Assembly: GCF_024868665.1 (NCBI RefSeq)
Contig: NC_079894.1
Span: forward strand, 7,335,623 to 7,399,622
Direction: 5' to 3'
Origin: Triplophysa rosa
Lineage: Eukaryota; Chordata; Actinopteri; Cypriniformes; Nemacheilidae
DNA: 64,000 nucleotides
The number at the start of each line of letters is the position of its first letter. The first letter of the stretch is position 1. Positions 35,355-47,131 of the stretch are shown here, in pieces. The notes under the pieces are model-generated. The model was not told where the DNA came from and did no database searches. It worked only from the letters and a program-made list of their open reading frames with translations. Position numbers and translations under genes: made by a program.

Positions 35355-36464
35355 AAATTGTAATACGGCATGGTGGAGTAAAGCAAAAAGCAAAAAACAA
35401 ACAACAATGAAAATGCTGCAGGGTGGACATTTCCTGTCACCTTAGCTCTATGTGAACATTTCATTTTGAAGATGTTAAAAATACTCACAGAAATGGAAAG
35501 TGATGTCCCAGGGCTCTAACATATGACCAGAATACGTATTTCATAATGTATCACAAACTGACAGTGAGGTCTAAGACATCTTTTGTTTGCAAGGAAGATA
35601 TGACATGTGAATATATATTTAATCTCTAAAATATAACAGGGCATCTCTGCCATAGTACAGCACTGTTATTGTTCTTTTTTACTCATTTCTCCTGAAATTT
35701 AATTTGATCATGAGACCCATTTTATAATGTGATTTCAATAAGTCAGTCATAAGCAAAGTCAAGATAAGCAACTGAATTGTTTTTTTCTATAAAAGTGCCT
35801 TTGTTGATATAGTCTTCAAATATCTTTGAAAAGATCAAAAGAGCCACTATATATCAAAAGCACGCCGAATAATTTAAGACCACCAATCCAGTCTAAAGAG
35901 CTTTCTTGCCATTACTCTATGGCAGTCACAAACAGTTTATTGTATTTTAGGTAGCACATAAGTTTGTCAAAATCAACTGATTCGAAGTTATTGGGGTATT
36001 TTGTAATTTAAACCACTTTTGAAAGATCCACTCCCTTATCTGTCATATGGAAACAGTGGGGCATTTAAAAACAACTGCCAAATGTTGAAGATTCTTTTCT
36101 AAGACCAAAGTCATTTTAGAATTTGCATTTCATGTTCGTCTATTTTCTTCCAGCACTGGACACACATGCCTCTTTTAGATAAGATACACATTAAGCAGCA
36201 CAACACTTTCTGTTGTTGGCAAAGGCTAACCAACTGATGAGCCAAACTAATTAGAAACTTGATTATTTTGAAACTATGAGCATCTGTAGTAGTGTTCGTG
36301 GAAATTTGGGTATTTGTGTTTTTCCAGACAACAGAGACAACTACATATGGACACTGATCAAGTGACATGGATTGGCCGGTCTTTATGATATCTTTAAATG
36401 TTTTTTATGAAAGACTATGGCAGAGACAAAGGTTAGAATGAATGCACAAACAAATATTTTGAAT

Positions 36465-36772
36465 TGCAACCAACGGCTCCACCCCTCCCTTCGAAGCACT
36501 ATGGTGGCTGACACAGGACTAAGATGTCATGTTTGCTTTGCCGAAGGAGATAATGTATTTACGAAAAGCGCTCTGTAGAGCAGTTTGTCCGTTTAGGCCT
36601 ACTGTAGAAACGACATGGAGAATTCCATGTAAGGGGACCCGCGGTGTATGTAGATAGAAATATATCATTATGTAAGGTCATTATACACCTCTGAAGACAC
36701 AGTTATGTATAATATATTGCATTTCTGTCAATAGATCTACCAAAAAATTACACACAGCCCCTTTTAAGCAAC
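36465..36772 (+). mobile_element. TTAA MITE family 1 copy C, left-truncated
   Basis: Matches copy B (14.55-14.96 kb) through the GAATTGCAACCAACGGCT, GAAGGAGATAA and GGGGACCCGCGGTGTATGTA blocks. The left terminus is missing and the right terminus is eroded (CACAGCCCCTTTTAA). Confidence 0.6.
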
Positions 36773-38217
36773 CACCCCAATAACTATTTCCTCTGTGTCA
36801 TCCAATATTATTCTCCAACCAATCTAAACAGACATACATGTTCTTACACATTTTTACCTCCAGAAATGACTTTGACTGGAAAAGAGCTCTGAATAAACAT
36901 CTCTAAATGCAGCTGGGTTTTTGGCTTCATCTGTGTGATGAAACGTAACTGATGTCAGCATGCCTGACTGGACCCACCGGTCCTGATGCAACTCTGTGTA
37001 GCAACAGGAATTACCAGTTGAATGACCTCAGGTCATTGGATGGTGCTGAGCCTGAAGTAGCTCATTGCATAGAAGCTGCCTGAGCTTTTAATGTCTGCAC
37101 GCTTGACATTTGTACCTTGAAAAGCGAAAACAGGATGAGGAATGTTGGATTGGACACTACCATCCCTGAACGAAACAAAACAACTCCGCGTACAAGTCCC
37201 ATTTTCATCAATGTATGCTAATTACACGCAAATTATATTCCAATTATGCAAACGAAGGAAGTTTTTTCCCCGTGATGTTTTTAATTTTGTTCAAGAAATC
37301 CGCAAGTCATGAAAGCCAGTTGTACGTTTTGCTCAGCTTTTACACATTTGTCATTTTAAAACATTTTTTTTTATATGATCGCATGTTACCGTTGTTGGAA
37401 CGCAGAGGCCTGAATCTCATATTGAAGGGAATGGATTATGCTTCTCATTTAAAATAATGTCCATCTGCTCAATCAGAAATGCTATTTATTTCCTGAGGAC
37501 CGCTGAAGATGTTTCGAGAGGAGAAGGGAGGGTAGTGCCTCTACGCACTTTCTTCAAGCTTTTTGTGTTGCTTTGAAAAGAAATGGCTTTTCGAGTGCCT
37601 TTTGACTAATACTAGACGACGGCTCCATTTTCTTTTTTTTCCAGTGTTTTCTGTTAAACATAAACAGTTGAAAATGTTCTGCCGCTAAAACCTCATCTTC
37701 ACAGTGTGTCAAGCAAACTTCATCTCTCCGTGAATGTGTTATTAGAGATCTTTTCCAGTTTTTCAAACATGCCTCATTTGGTGCTTTTCTATACCAAAAT
37801 GTAATATATTAACTATTAGGGTGGTATATACAGCGCTTACCAAATTCAACATGGGCTTGTTAAAGTCAAAATAATGAAGAATAAAAGCATGAACTTACTT
37901 AACAGAATTGAGCCGAGATGTGTAGATACTGTCAAAACCTGTATTGTGCTAAAGGTTAATGAACATGCACTATAAGCAAAGGGTGTTACATATGTAAATG
38001 AAGAATTGTTCTAGCAAGCTGGGAGGCACAGATAGCTTGCATGCCCTTGTTCAGCATTTCAAGAGCAAAGGTGTCTTGACTGATTCGCCCAGGTTTCTTG
38101 AGGTCTTCAAAACAAATTTGTAATACTGATTAGAATCCAGTGAAGCTAATTAGGATGCTAATTGGAATGGAGTGGAGTTGGGATGGAACAGTGGCTGAGA
38201 GGCGTCTTCTCACAGTA

Positions 38218-38850
38218 GCCAGGTTTCCATTACAGATTCGCACAAAATTTGAGTGATGTTTTCTAAATGTCGATAAAAACAATATTGCGGAATGAATGCG
38301 TTTCCATTGAACTATGTTATGCTATTAAAGTGTATTTGATTCTTCTCGCGATAAGTCATTCTGGCCGTACTTCTCCTTTGTACGTTTTATGGCAGGTTGC
38401 AAACCAACTTCAGTGCATAGTGCCACCTACTGTGATGAAAGAGTGAGAAGAAATGTCTATATTTCCTTATATACAGTATTTTCATATTACCTCACTGTTC
38501 CTAATAAATTTCCATACTGCACTCACTCGTTTTCCTGCATTTGGGCCATCATATAAGATATTACTTAATGTGAATGCCTTACATCCTATCTTTCCAAATG
38601 TTCTGACAAAACATACCGCGAATGGTCATGTGACTTGTTATACGTCACGTGACTTGTAAATACGACAAAAAGCGTTTCAATTGGAGTTTTGCGAAATATG
38701 CCTTTATCGTATTGCCTGAAAAAACACCTCATGCGAGCGTGAGAACTTGTTTGCGATACATGGGAGTTTTTGCGAAATTGACGTGTTTCCATTGGGTGTA
38801 TTTTTGCGCTATTTAAATTTGCGCATTTTGAAGGGTAATAGAAACCTGGC
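38218..38850. mobile_element. TA-flanked MITE (GCCAGGTTTC ends)
   Basis: 633 bp with terminal inverted repeats GCCAGGTTTCCATTAC and, from the right, GCCAGGTTTCTATTAC. TA dinucleotides flank both sides, consistent with a Tc1/mariner-type target site. The interior repeats the words TTTCCATTG and TTGCGAAAT. Non-coding. Confidence 0.75.
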
Positions 38851-39009
38851 TAGGGTCGTTCTTCCATGTTTGTTCCTGTTGGCTCTTCGCTTCACTCATT
38901 GCTTGAATTTATCTTTTTTTTACATGCAAGTAAAAGAACATCAATGATTGAATATTCATACAATTTAATTCAATGTCAGTATTATAATTTTCTTTTTTTT
39001 GTAGATTAC

Positions 39010-39200
39010 GCTCTAAAAATACCCATGGTTGGGTAAAATAGGAACAAACTGATCTCTTGGTTTAAATAAATTTAGAAAATGCACATATTTGACCCAACCA
39101 TGAGTTGAAATGAACCAGAAGTTAGTTTAAACCCAGTGGTTGGGCTTGTCTATATTTTATCCAACCTTGGGTTGAAACAACTCAACATTTTAGTGTATAA
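39010..39200. repeat. Small GGGTTG-rich interspersed repeat
   Basis: Contains several inverted ACCCAACC / GGTTGGGT words and ends in CAACATTTTAGTGTA, like the ends of a common cyprinid MITE. The boundaries are approximate. Confidence 0.4.
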
Positions 39201-40464
39201 GAAAAGAATTGTTAGACAGTACGTTTCTAAAAACAACAAAATAAGCAGCACAAAAAAATATTTTAGCTGTAATCCACATGATTTACATATTACATGCGTT
39301 CTGAAGTCATTTACAACACCAATCATAATTAATTTTTCATTATACAGAAAACACCAGAATCAACATTATGTATATAACTATAACATTAATATAAAACAAA
39401 ACTTCTTCACTTCGTTTTGGAAAATGTGTAAATATTAATGTTTTAGAGAACTATTTTGGAAAACTATTCCTTTAATGTTGAAGTCTATGAACTAGCTCAC
39501 GCATCGGAAATAACTAGGCCTATTGCAGAAATCTTTTAGAGACATGAAGCATTACAATATCCCCAGTGTGGTGGGTTCTGCCCGCTTTATTTCATTTATT
39601 ATTTTTTGCTTCTATTTCTCATGTCTTCTTCACTTCTCAGCACTAAATTGCAGATATTTTTATAGAAGCGAAGTGGTTTAATATCCTCGCACTTTCCGTG
39701 CAGCCTCTCCCTGCATTTGCACTCAATTCAGAGGCGCGAGAAGGTGATGCCGAGACTGATTGCTTGCTACAGGATTAATAATATCAGGGGAGGGACTCCA
39801 GGAATGCATTGATGCATGTTTGTCACCTTGGCATGTGCACGGCATGAGGGACATATTAGCTCAGACACGACTGACCCTGCACATCAGACAACTTCCCCCA
39901 TACATTCAATGAAGGCTTAGAAAATCACTTTATCATTCTCAATCGTACAAGAGTATCTGATTGTTATGCATCCCCAGTTTGCTTTGAATGCTTGAATTAT
40001 TTTCCAACATGCAGATAAAGCATTCCTGTAATTGTATGTGCATTCCCTGGGTATGAAAAGCAAAATGCTTGTAATATAAAAACTTGGGGACTCAAAGAAA
40101 CAAAGACGATACATTTTTTATGAGACTATCAAGGGCTGTACAATCAAACAAAAGCTGTTTCAACAGCTTCACTTGCTGTGTTAATTGTTCATACTGTAGG
40201 TAAGTGAGAAAAATAACAAAACACAGCCCGGATGAAGTGTGGTAGTACTGAAAAAAAAACTGATCAACACACAAACAACGCCTTCCTATTTAAAAGCAGC
40301 TGCTCTGTTTTGTCTATGACCACATGCATAGACAGACCAACTCTTAGACTTTCTGAACGCTGCCTCTCCGCCAGCCAGACAAATGGCAACACTGAACCTT
40401 CAATCAGCAGATGAGAAAGCCAATCATCATAAAGAGAGAAAAAAGACACAGAAGACTGTCTTAC

Positions 40465-40720
40465 CTTCTCAGTCTTTCCTTAAAAGAACACAGCGCTTTG
40501 GAACATGGACGAGTGCTCCCAATGTTTCTCCACATGTTTAAAGTCACGCTGAGTGTATCTGCAGCTCTCAATCCAGCCCAGAACAGTCCGCTAGCTCCAA
40601 AATCTGCCAGCCTGCTGCAGCTCGGGAGGTGTGTTTTGATTGGCCGGCTCGGCACACTGTCGTATCCACACACACATACATCGAAAGTCAGCCGTGCTTT
40701 TTTCCCACCCTCACATTTCC

Positions 40721-40757
<37 letters not shown>

Positions 40758-40950
40758 GCTTCTTCTCTTGCTTTACATCTCTAACTCTACCTCTCTCACT
40801 TTATCTTCCAGTCTCTTTATATCCCCTCTGTCTGCAGCTGGGAGAGGCACACAGGTTCTCTCAGAGAGAAGCGCAGGCAGTATTTGGTTTAAGGCAATAA
40901 CGTGGCTCCAGAAGGAAACCTAATTAATAATATAGGGGGAGCGCGGAGGA
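40465..40950 (-). promoter_or_regulatory. Candidate cdh18 first exon (5' UTR) and promoter region
   Basis: On the minus strand a consensus donor, GAGAAG|GTAAGACAG, ends at 40465, about 5.9 kb upstream of the exon 2 acceptor. Type II cadherin genes usually begin with a non-coding exon. The region just upstream (40920-41000) is locally GC-rich (GCGCGGAGGATGCGGG and following) and a CT/GA tract lies inside it. No transcript evidence is available. The upstream limit is arbitrary. Confidence 0.35.
40724..40754. repeat. (CT)n microsatellite
   Basis: About 15 CT units. If the neighbouring donor marks exon 1 of the cadherin, this is a GA-rich tract in its 5' leader. Confidence 0.9.
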
Positions 40951-40999
40951 TGCGGGTGGGGCGGGGGATGATGCGAGGCACGTGCGCTATAAGCCCCCT

Positions 41000-41650
41000 C
41001 AAGACCGTGGGCCATTTTTTTCAAAGGAAAGGCTATCCTGTCAGCTCATAACAGAGGGCTTCAGGAACAGGGCAGTAGCTCTGTGCAAGGTAAGATAAAA
41101 ATGTGATAAAAACAAAGGCCTTGAGGGACAAGAAAAAGCTTTATGTACCGCAACTCACAGTCATCAAACCCTCAGCCGACTCTCTGAGGCGATCCATCAT
41201 TTACCTGCAGGTCTCCCTCTTCCTTTCAGCCTCGGCACAGGTTGATGATTTATCTTTTCGACTCCATTTATTTATTTACATGTTTCCCCTTTCTCAGCTC
41301 TGCCAGCGTCCTTGCAGGTGAGCTTATGTAAAATGGAGCTGTCTGGCGCCGAGCTTTTGCTTTTAAAATCCTTCTTTCAGAAGTAGGAAAAATAAATTTG
41401 AGCTTTACAAATTTCTTTATTGCATTTATTTGTGTTGTGTGCTGCTTTGGTTAATTGTATGTTTTAGTTTTGCTCATTTGTAAAAATAAAAGCAATTACT
41501 TTCGCCAGCCAAGCATGATATATAAAGCTGTAACAGAATTATAAAACAACAAATGACCAGGTGTTAAAGTTATGCTACAATAAGCGCATATTTTTATGTC
41601 ATTTGTTAAAATTAATAAATCAAAATTGTATCTTGTTTAGGTTTAAGTTG
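41000..41650. other. No recognised feature
   Basis: The stretch between the candidate promoter and a SINE is AT-rich towards its end. No gene is recognised. Confidence 0.5.
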
Positions 41651-41875
41651 TGGGGACAGTCGTGGCCTAATGGTTAGAGAGTCGGACTTGTGAGCAGAAG
41701 GCTGCCGGTTCGATTCTCAGGGCTGGCGGGTAACGACCGAGGCGCTGCAGTGATAGCTGCCCACTGCTCTGGGTGTACGTGTGTTCACTACTCACTGGAT
41801 GGCTGAAATGCAGCGGTCACATTTCGGGTATGGGTCACCATATCTGACAAATAGGTCACTTTCACTTCACAAACC
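41651..41875 (+). repeat. tRNA-derived SINE
   Basis: Starts GGGGACAGTCGTGGCCTAATGG, an A-box-like promoter, followed by the B box GGTTCGATTCTC at about 41707. The conserved body GCCCACTGCTCTGGGTG and an end rich in TCACTTTCAC follow. This is a head, body and tail arrangement of a fish SINE. The short tail suggests an old copy. Confidence 0.65.
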
Positions 41876-42049
41876 AGTGAAACAGATGTAAAAGCACACC
41901 AACTATTATGAAAAGTGCTTATAATCAGTTGGACATGCAGTCTCTGCCTGTGAATCTTTGTGAAAAAAGAATTGCCGTTGCTCAGCAAATTATGAAAGAA
42001 AATATATTATGCACTTGGATAAATCTAATCTTAAAGTCTTAGGTGGAGT

Positions 42050-42610
42050 TTAAAGGGGTCATATGGCATGAACACTTTTTTTTCTGTGTCTTTGGTGTGT
42101 TATAAGTTGCCCATGCATGTATTAGACACGTAAAATTGCAAAAATTAAAGTGTCGCAACAAAAGATGCATTCTATCTAAAAGCGAATGCTCACCCAGACC
42201 TGCCTGAAATGCCTCGTGTAACCACACCCCCACAAATCCACGTCTGTTCATGGTATGAGTTGACTAAGACCGCCCAAATGTATACACAAGTAAAGTGGGT
42301 GTACCTGTCAGTACAATTGCTTTGGAACCTGATGTTCCAAATATGGTAAGAGGCGTTACATTTCGGTCACACACTTGCAGTATTCAACCAATCACTACGC
42401 ACTGGCCAATCATAGCATACCTCGCTTTTCAGAGCAATGAGCTTTGTAAAAAATCTGCGCGTTTCAGAGAGGCGGGGCAAAGATTAGAGGCAAACATGCA
42501 TGTTATGTGGAAAATACAGCGTTTTTGAACCTTAAATCGTGTATACACATTGCATTACAACTAAAACAAATTATAATATTTATTTTAGCTGTGTCATACG
42601 ACCCCTTTAA
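42050..42610. mobile_element. TTAA-flanked (piggyBac-type) MITE
   Basis: 561 bp with TTAA at both outer edges. Terminal inverted repeats are AGGGGTCATATGGCATGA at the left and, from the right, AGGGGTCGTATGACA. Non-coding. It lies 250 bp from the left end of the DIRS element. Confidence 0.75.
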
Positions 42611-42857
42611 CTGTGAGTGGGTGTTAAGAGTGGCAAGGACGGGAGATGAATGACATTCAGTAACAGGTTTTCATAGCTCGTTTGTGCCAACTGTTCCTTG
42701 AAAGATTTATTTCTGTTGCATGTATTGAACGATATAAACTGAACCAGTGTTGTGACTTAATTTTCCTCTCAAAGAGTTTTAGAGAAGAAATACAGTTTTT
42801 GAAGTTTCTGTAAAAGCTGAAAAGATTCCTCAACCAAACAACTTGAACTCACAGTGA

Positions 42858-43075
42858 AACGTCTTGGTTACGGATGTAACCTCAGTTCCCTGATGGAGGG
42901 AACGAAACGTTGTGTCGAGCCGACAGATGGGGTTTGACTTGAGAACCTATCATCTTCTGATTATTTTGAAAAGGCCAATGAAAATTGGCGAATGAAATTT
43001 GCATGCCGGACTCCGCCCCGGACATCCGGGTATAAAAGGAACACGGCATGCAGCATTCATTCACCTCTTGGTCTG
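42858..43075 (+). repeat. DIRS left inverted terminal repeat
   Basis: About 218 bp nearly identical, in inverse orientation, to 48713-48895 (shared words GGCATGCAAATTTCATTCGCC and GGTATAAAAGGAAC in complement). The TATAAAAGG at about 43031 in each arm is a likely core promoter pointing inward. Confidence 0.85.
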
Positions 43076-43139
43076 AGGAGCCTGAGCATCCCCCGACCAC
43101 TACGGTGGGCGGCCAGCGTTGTGGCAAGGATGACACAAC

Positions 43140-43250
43140 GTCTCGTTCCCTCCATCAGGGAACTGAGGTTACATCCGTAACCAAGACGTTCCCTTTCTGT
43201 CGGTCTCTCGACGTTGTGCCGAGCCGACAGATGGGGTCCCTATGGAAAAC
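43140..43250. repeat. DIRS internal complementary region
   Basis: The first part (CCCTCCATCAGGGAACTGAG to AACCAAGACG) is the reverse complement of the left terminus at 42858-42903. It runs directly into GTTCCCTTTCTGTCGGTCTC, the reverse complement of the right terminus at 48865-48895. The fusion models the junction of a circularised element. Confidence 0.85.
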
Positions 43251-43899
43251 GCCACAGCGCTGCGCCGCGTCACAATTTCCAGAGGAGCGACGTTGACTGG
43301 CCTGGGCAAGTCAGACGTGAGCGCTAGCTCGGAATTGTAACCATCCAGTGGAGAGGGAGGGGGCCCCAGAGCTTTTGAGGAAAAAGGTGGGAAGCCCCTG
43401 CCACCGGCCGTCACAGACGGAGGCCTAGATTCTCTAACAGCGAGAAGCCGCCCGGCACCGTAAGGGCCACTGGGTAAGCATTAATCCCCCCTGGGGGAAA
43501 AACGCTACAGAGAGCACTATCCTACCATAGGGAGGAATTAGTGCAGACACCACATGGTCTCACCATCAGGGGAGAACTCATGGGAAAACGTGCGGACTGA
43601 AGGAGTTAACCGCAGGGTGGAAGTCCACCCAGGGAGGTCATGGGTTACCAAGGTGGGAACCATTCATGAGGATACATCAGACAGAACCGCCCACGGGGGG
43701 GGGGGGTTACCACGTCTGGAGCACTAGGTCTGGTTAGAGCTATGTGGTAGATAACTCAGCTGTTCCCCGGCCTAAGGGGGCAGGGCTGCTCTGCCCAGCC
43801 TGCCCCCCAGGGAGGTGCTTAGTGATGGATGGAATGCCTGTTCTTTACCCAGTAGGGAAAGAAGGGAGGCGAAATAGCCGCTGCTCCCCCTAGAGGAAG

Positions 43900-44890
43900 G
43901 GGGAAGGGCTTTCGCAGGCGTACGCTGAGGATTTGGGCTGACACCGGTTCCACGCGTAGGTTGTAAAACCTCGCGAAGGTGATGGGCTTAGCCCAACCCG
44001 CAGCTCTGCAAATGTCTGCAGAGAGGCGCCCTGAGCCAGTGCCCACGAGGAGGCCACACCCCGGGTGGAGTGTGCCCTCACTCCCAACGGGCAGGGGCGA
44101 TCTTGTGATCGGTAGGCCATAACGATCTAGTGCACCAGCCTCTGTTTGGAGACAGCCCTCCCCTTCTGCTCACCTCCAAAACAGACAAAGAGCTGCTCAG
44201 AGCTTCTGAAGCTCTGCGTGCGGTCCAAGTAGAGGCGAAGTACGCGTACTGGACACAACACGGACGGGGTTGGGTCTTCCTCCCCAGTGGGGAGCGCCTG
44301 CAAGTTCACCACCTGGTCCCGAAAGGGAGTGGTGGGAACCTTGGGCACGTAGCCGGGCCGTGGTCTCAGGATCACGTGAGAATCTCCAGGCCCGAATTCC
44401 AGGCAGTCCGTGGACACAGAAAATGCCTGTAGGTCCCCCACCCTCTTGATGGAGGCGAGCGCCACTAGGAGCGACGTCTTTAGGTGAGAAGGTGAGAAAG
44501 AGCGGCCTCTCCCAGGGGCTCAAAGGGGGGCCAAGAGGGTACGGAGCGCGGGCGAGGTGGATTCAACCTTCTCGCGCCCCTAAGGAACCTAATGACCAGG
44601 TCGTGCTGTCCCAGAGACTTGCCACCAACTGGTTCGTGATGTGCGGCTACTGCGGCAACATACACTTTCAGTGTGGAGTGGGAGAGGTTTCTCTTAAGTT
44701 TCTCCTGTAGGAAGGACAGCACGTGCCTGATCGAGCATCTCTGTGGGTCCTCTCCGCGAGAGGCACACCAGGACGAGAAGAGGCGCCACTTAAAGGCGTA
44801 TAACCGCCTAGTGGCAGGGGCCCTAGCCTGGGTGATGGTCTCCACCACAGCCGGGGGTAGCCCACTCAGGATCTCCTCGTCCCGTCCAGG
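43900..44890 (-). pseudogene. DIRS tyrosine recombinase, broken
   Basis: The N-terminal core-binding part is open at about 44480-44890 (ARAPATRRLYAFKWRLFSSW, CSIRHVLSFLQEKL, HSTLKVYVAAVAAHHEPVGG). The catalytic part follows at 44127-44465 after a frameshift near 44475 (VALASIKRVGDLQAFSV is readable). Catalytic landmarks further on are R...HSTRGVASSW at about 44075 and the nucleophile-bearing ARFYNLRV at about 43965. Breaks seen: the frameshift near 44475, a TAG at about 44124-44126, and another frameshift near 44035 between the HxxR motif and the tyrosine. The domain would integrate DIRS circles by recombination. Its frame overlaps the end of the RT/RNase H frame, as is usual in fish DIRS elements. 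Confidence 0.8.
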
Positions 44891-47118
44891 GGCCAGACAT
44901 GGAGGTTCCAGAGGTCTGGCCTGGGATGCCACAACGTGCCCTTCCCCTGTGAAAGAAGGTCCTCCATCAGGGGAATCAGCCAGGGGGGAGTTGTTGTCAG
45001 AAGCATCAGCTCTGAGAACCAAGTCCGGTTGGGCCAGTAAGGCGCAACTAGTACCACTTGATGCTCCCCTTCCCTGACCTTGCACAAGGTCTGTGCGATG
45101 AGGCTCACTGGGGGGAAGGCGTACTTCCGCTTGTCCTGCGGCCAGCTGTGCGCAAGGGCATCCTTGCCGAGGGGTGCCTCGGTCAGGGAGTACCAAAGCG
45201 GACAATGGGTGGAGTCCGGGGAGGCAAACAGGTCCACCTGTGCCTGGCCGAACTGCTCCCAAATGAGCTGGACTGCGCGGGGATGGAGTCACCACTCTCC
45301 GCGAGGCGTCGACTGACGAGAGAGCGCATCTGCTGTCTGGTTCAGGACGCCCGGGATGTGTGTGGCTCGCAGGGAGCTGATCACCTGCTGACTCCAGAGG
45401 AGGAGGCGCCGGGTGAGTCGTGTTAGCTGCCGTGAGCGAATGCCACCCTGACGATTGATATACGCCACGGCAGCTGTGCTGTCTGACCGGACCAGCACGT
45501 GCCTGCCCTGTATGAAAGGTTGTAGCCTCCTCAGTGCAAGTAGCACAGCCAACAACTCTAGGCAGTTGATATGCCAACGCAGGCGGGGGCCCGTCCATCG
45601 CCCCGACACTGCGTGCCCGTTGCAGACGGCACCCCAACCCTGCAGGGAGGCATCCGTCGTCACTACGACGTGCGTTGACACCTGCCCTAGGGGGGGCCCT
45701 GTCCGCAAAAAGGTCATGGAAGACTAGGGGGTTAGGGTGCGCCGGCAGAAAGGCGTGATGACCATGCCAGTGTGCCACGCTCTCCAAGGAACTCGACTCT
45801 GTAGCCAGTGCTGGAGCGGTCGCATGTGCATCAACCTGAGGGGGACCACCCCCGCCGAGGATGCCATGTAACCCAGGAGCCTCTGAAATTGTTTCAGGGG
45901 GACCGCTGATTATCTGAAAAGCTTCAGGCAATTCAACACTGACTGGGCGCGCTCTGTAGTCAGTCGCGCTGTCATGGAGACAGAGTCGAGTTCCATACCG
46001 AGAAAGAGGATGCTCTGCACAGGGGAGAGCTTGCTCTTTTCCCAGTTGACCTGTAGCCCCAACCGATCTAGGTGCCGGAGCACCAGGTCCCTGTGTGTAT
46101 ACAACAGATCTCGCGAGTGTGCCAAGATTAGCCAGTCGTTAAGATAGTTCAGTACGCGCACACCTCTTGCCCTGGGGGGAAGGAGGGCGGCTTCCACGAT
46201 CTTTGTGAAGACACGTGGAGACAGGGACAAACCGAAGGGGAGGACCCTTTACTGATATGCCCGCCCCTCGAAAGCGAACCGTAGGAACGGCTGATGACGA
46301 GGGAGGATCGAGACATGAAAGTACGCATCCGTCAGGTCGATTGCCATGAACCAATCCTGACATCTGACTGATGACAGGATGCGCTTCTGCGTGATCATCC
46401 TGAACGGCAGCTTGTGTAGGTGCTTGTTCATGACACGCAGATCTAGGGTGGGGCGCAGCCCCCCATCTTTCTTGGGGACAATGAAGTACGGGCTGTAGAA
46501 CCCATTGGACATCTCGGCTGGTAGGACGGGCTCGATCGCTCCCTTCGCCAGAAGCACGGGAGCATCCTTGCCTCTGACTGAGGTAGAGAGGATGCCCCGA
46601 AACTTGGGCGGCCGTCTGGCAAACTGGATCGCGTAGCCGAGACGGATTGTCCTCCTCAGCCAATCTGACGGCCTGGGAAGCCGAAGCCATGCTCCCAGGA
46701 ACTGAGACAGGGGGACTAGGGGTTCGATCTGCCTCATTGCCCCCGCAGGGGGTGGTTCGATGGCCAGCAATGCAGATCCCTTGCCGGGGGAGAGCCCCCA
46801 GGGAGGAGATCGGCTGTGCTGTTTTTCCTGCCTGGCATTTGTGCAGCTCAACGAACTGTCTGACTGAGAGTGCTGAGGGCTGGTGTTTATATTCAACATT
46901 GCGCTTCGCCATGGCGCAGCGTCGAGTTGTCGTCCACTGTCGTGTCGAGAGTGGGAGCGGCTGTAACGACCCAGAGAGAGAGGAAACTCTTTTTGTGAGA
47001 AAGTGGGCGCTGGCCCCCCGGAGGAGGCCAGCAGATGGTGAGACGGGGCAGGAACTGTCCCTGTCTGATCCCCCAGCGATGTCGCTGGGGTTGGGCCCGA
47101 TGGTAGCTCGATCTCCAT
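44866..47118 (-). pseudogene. DIRS reverse transcriptase and RNase H, broken
   Basis: From high to low coordinates: an N-terminal linker, then the RT fingers and palm (GFYSPYFIVPKKDGGLRPT, LDLRVMNKHL, MAIDLTDAYFHVSI), the palm motif YLND at about 46137, and SILFLGMELDSV. RNase H follows at 45289-45717 (VTTDASLQGWGAV, NCLELLAVLLAL, VRSDSTAAVAYINRQGG, ADALSRQS), then a DIRS-typical C-terminal extension (VDLFASPDST at about 45232). Lesions: an in-frame TAA at 46246-46248, a frame change near 45905, and a TGA at 45286-45288. The usual second-to-last acidic residue of the palm motif (YxDD) is Asn, which would abolish polymerase activity by itself. The 44480-45931 open frame overlapping this region is a shadow over its first two thirds. 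Confidence 0.85.
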
Positions 47119-47131
47119 GGGGTCCCCCCCG

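Larger units (their letters stand above)
34615..40464. other. Probable cadherin intron 1
   Basis: 5.85 kb between exon 2 and the candidate first exon. It holds TTAA MITE family 2 (35097-35354), a degraded family 1 copy (36465-36772), a TA-flanked MITE (38218-38850) and a small GGGTTG-type repeat (39010-39200). No coding exon is recognised. Status as an intron depends on exon 1 being correct. Confidence 0.45.

Noticed and set aside
41651..41720. Functional tRNA gene
   Set aside because: A- and B-box-like words are present but no cloverleaf; the repeat body and tail show a SINE.
43696..43710. Long G run as a regulatory G-quadruplex
   Set aside because: Lies inside the decayed DIRS element and is better explained as homopolymer slippage.
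44480..45931. A 483-codon minus-strand frame as one protein
   Set aside because: Its first two thirds is the wrong frame over RNase H sequence; only its end reads as recombinase.
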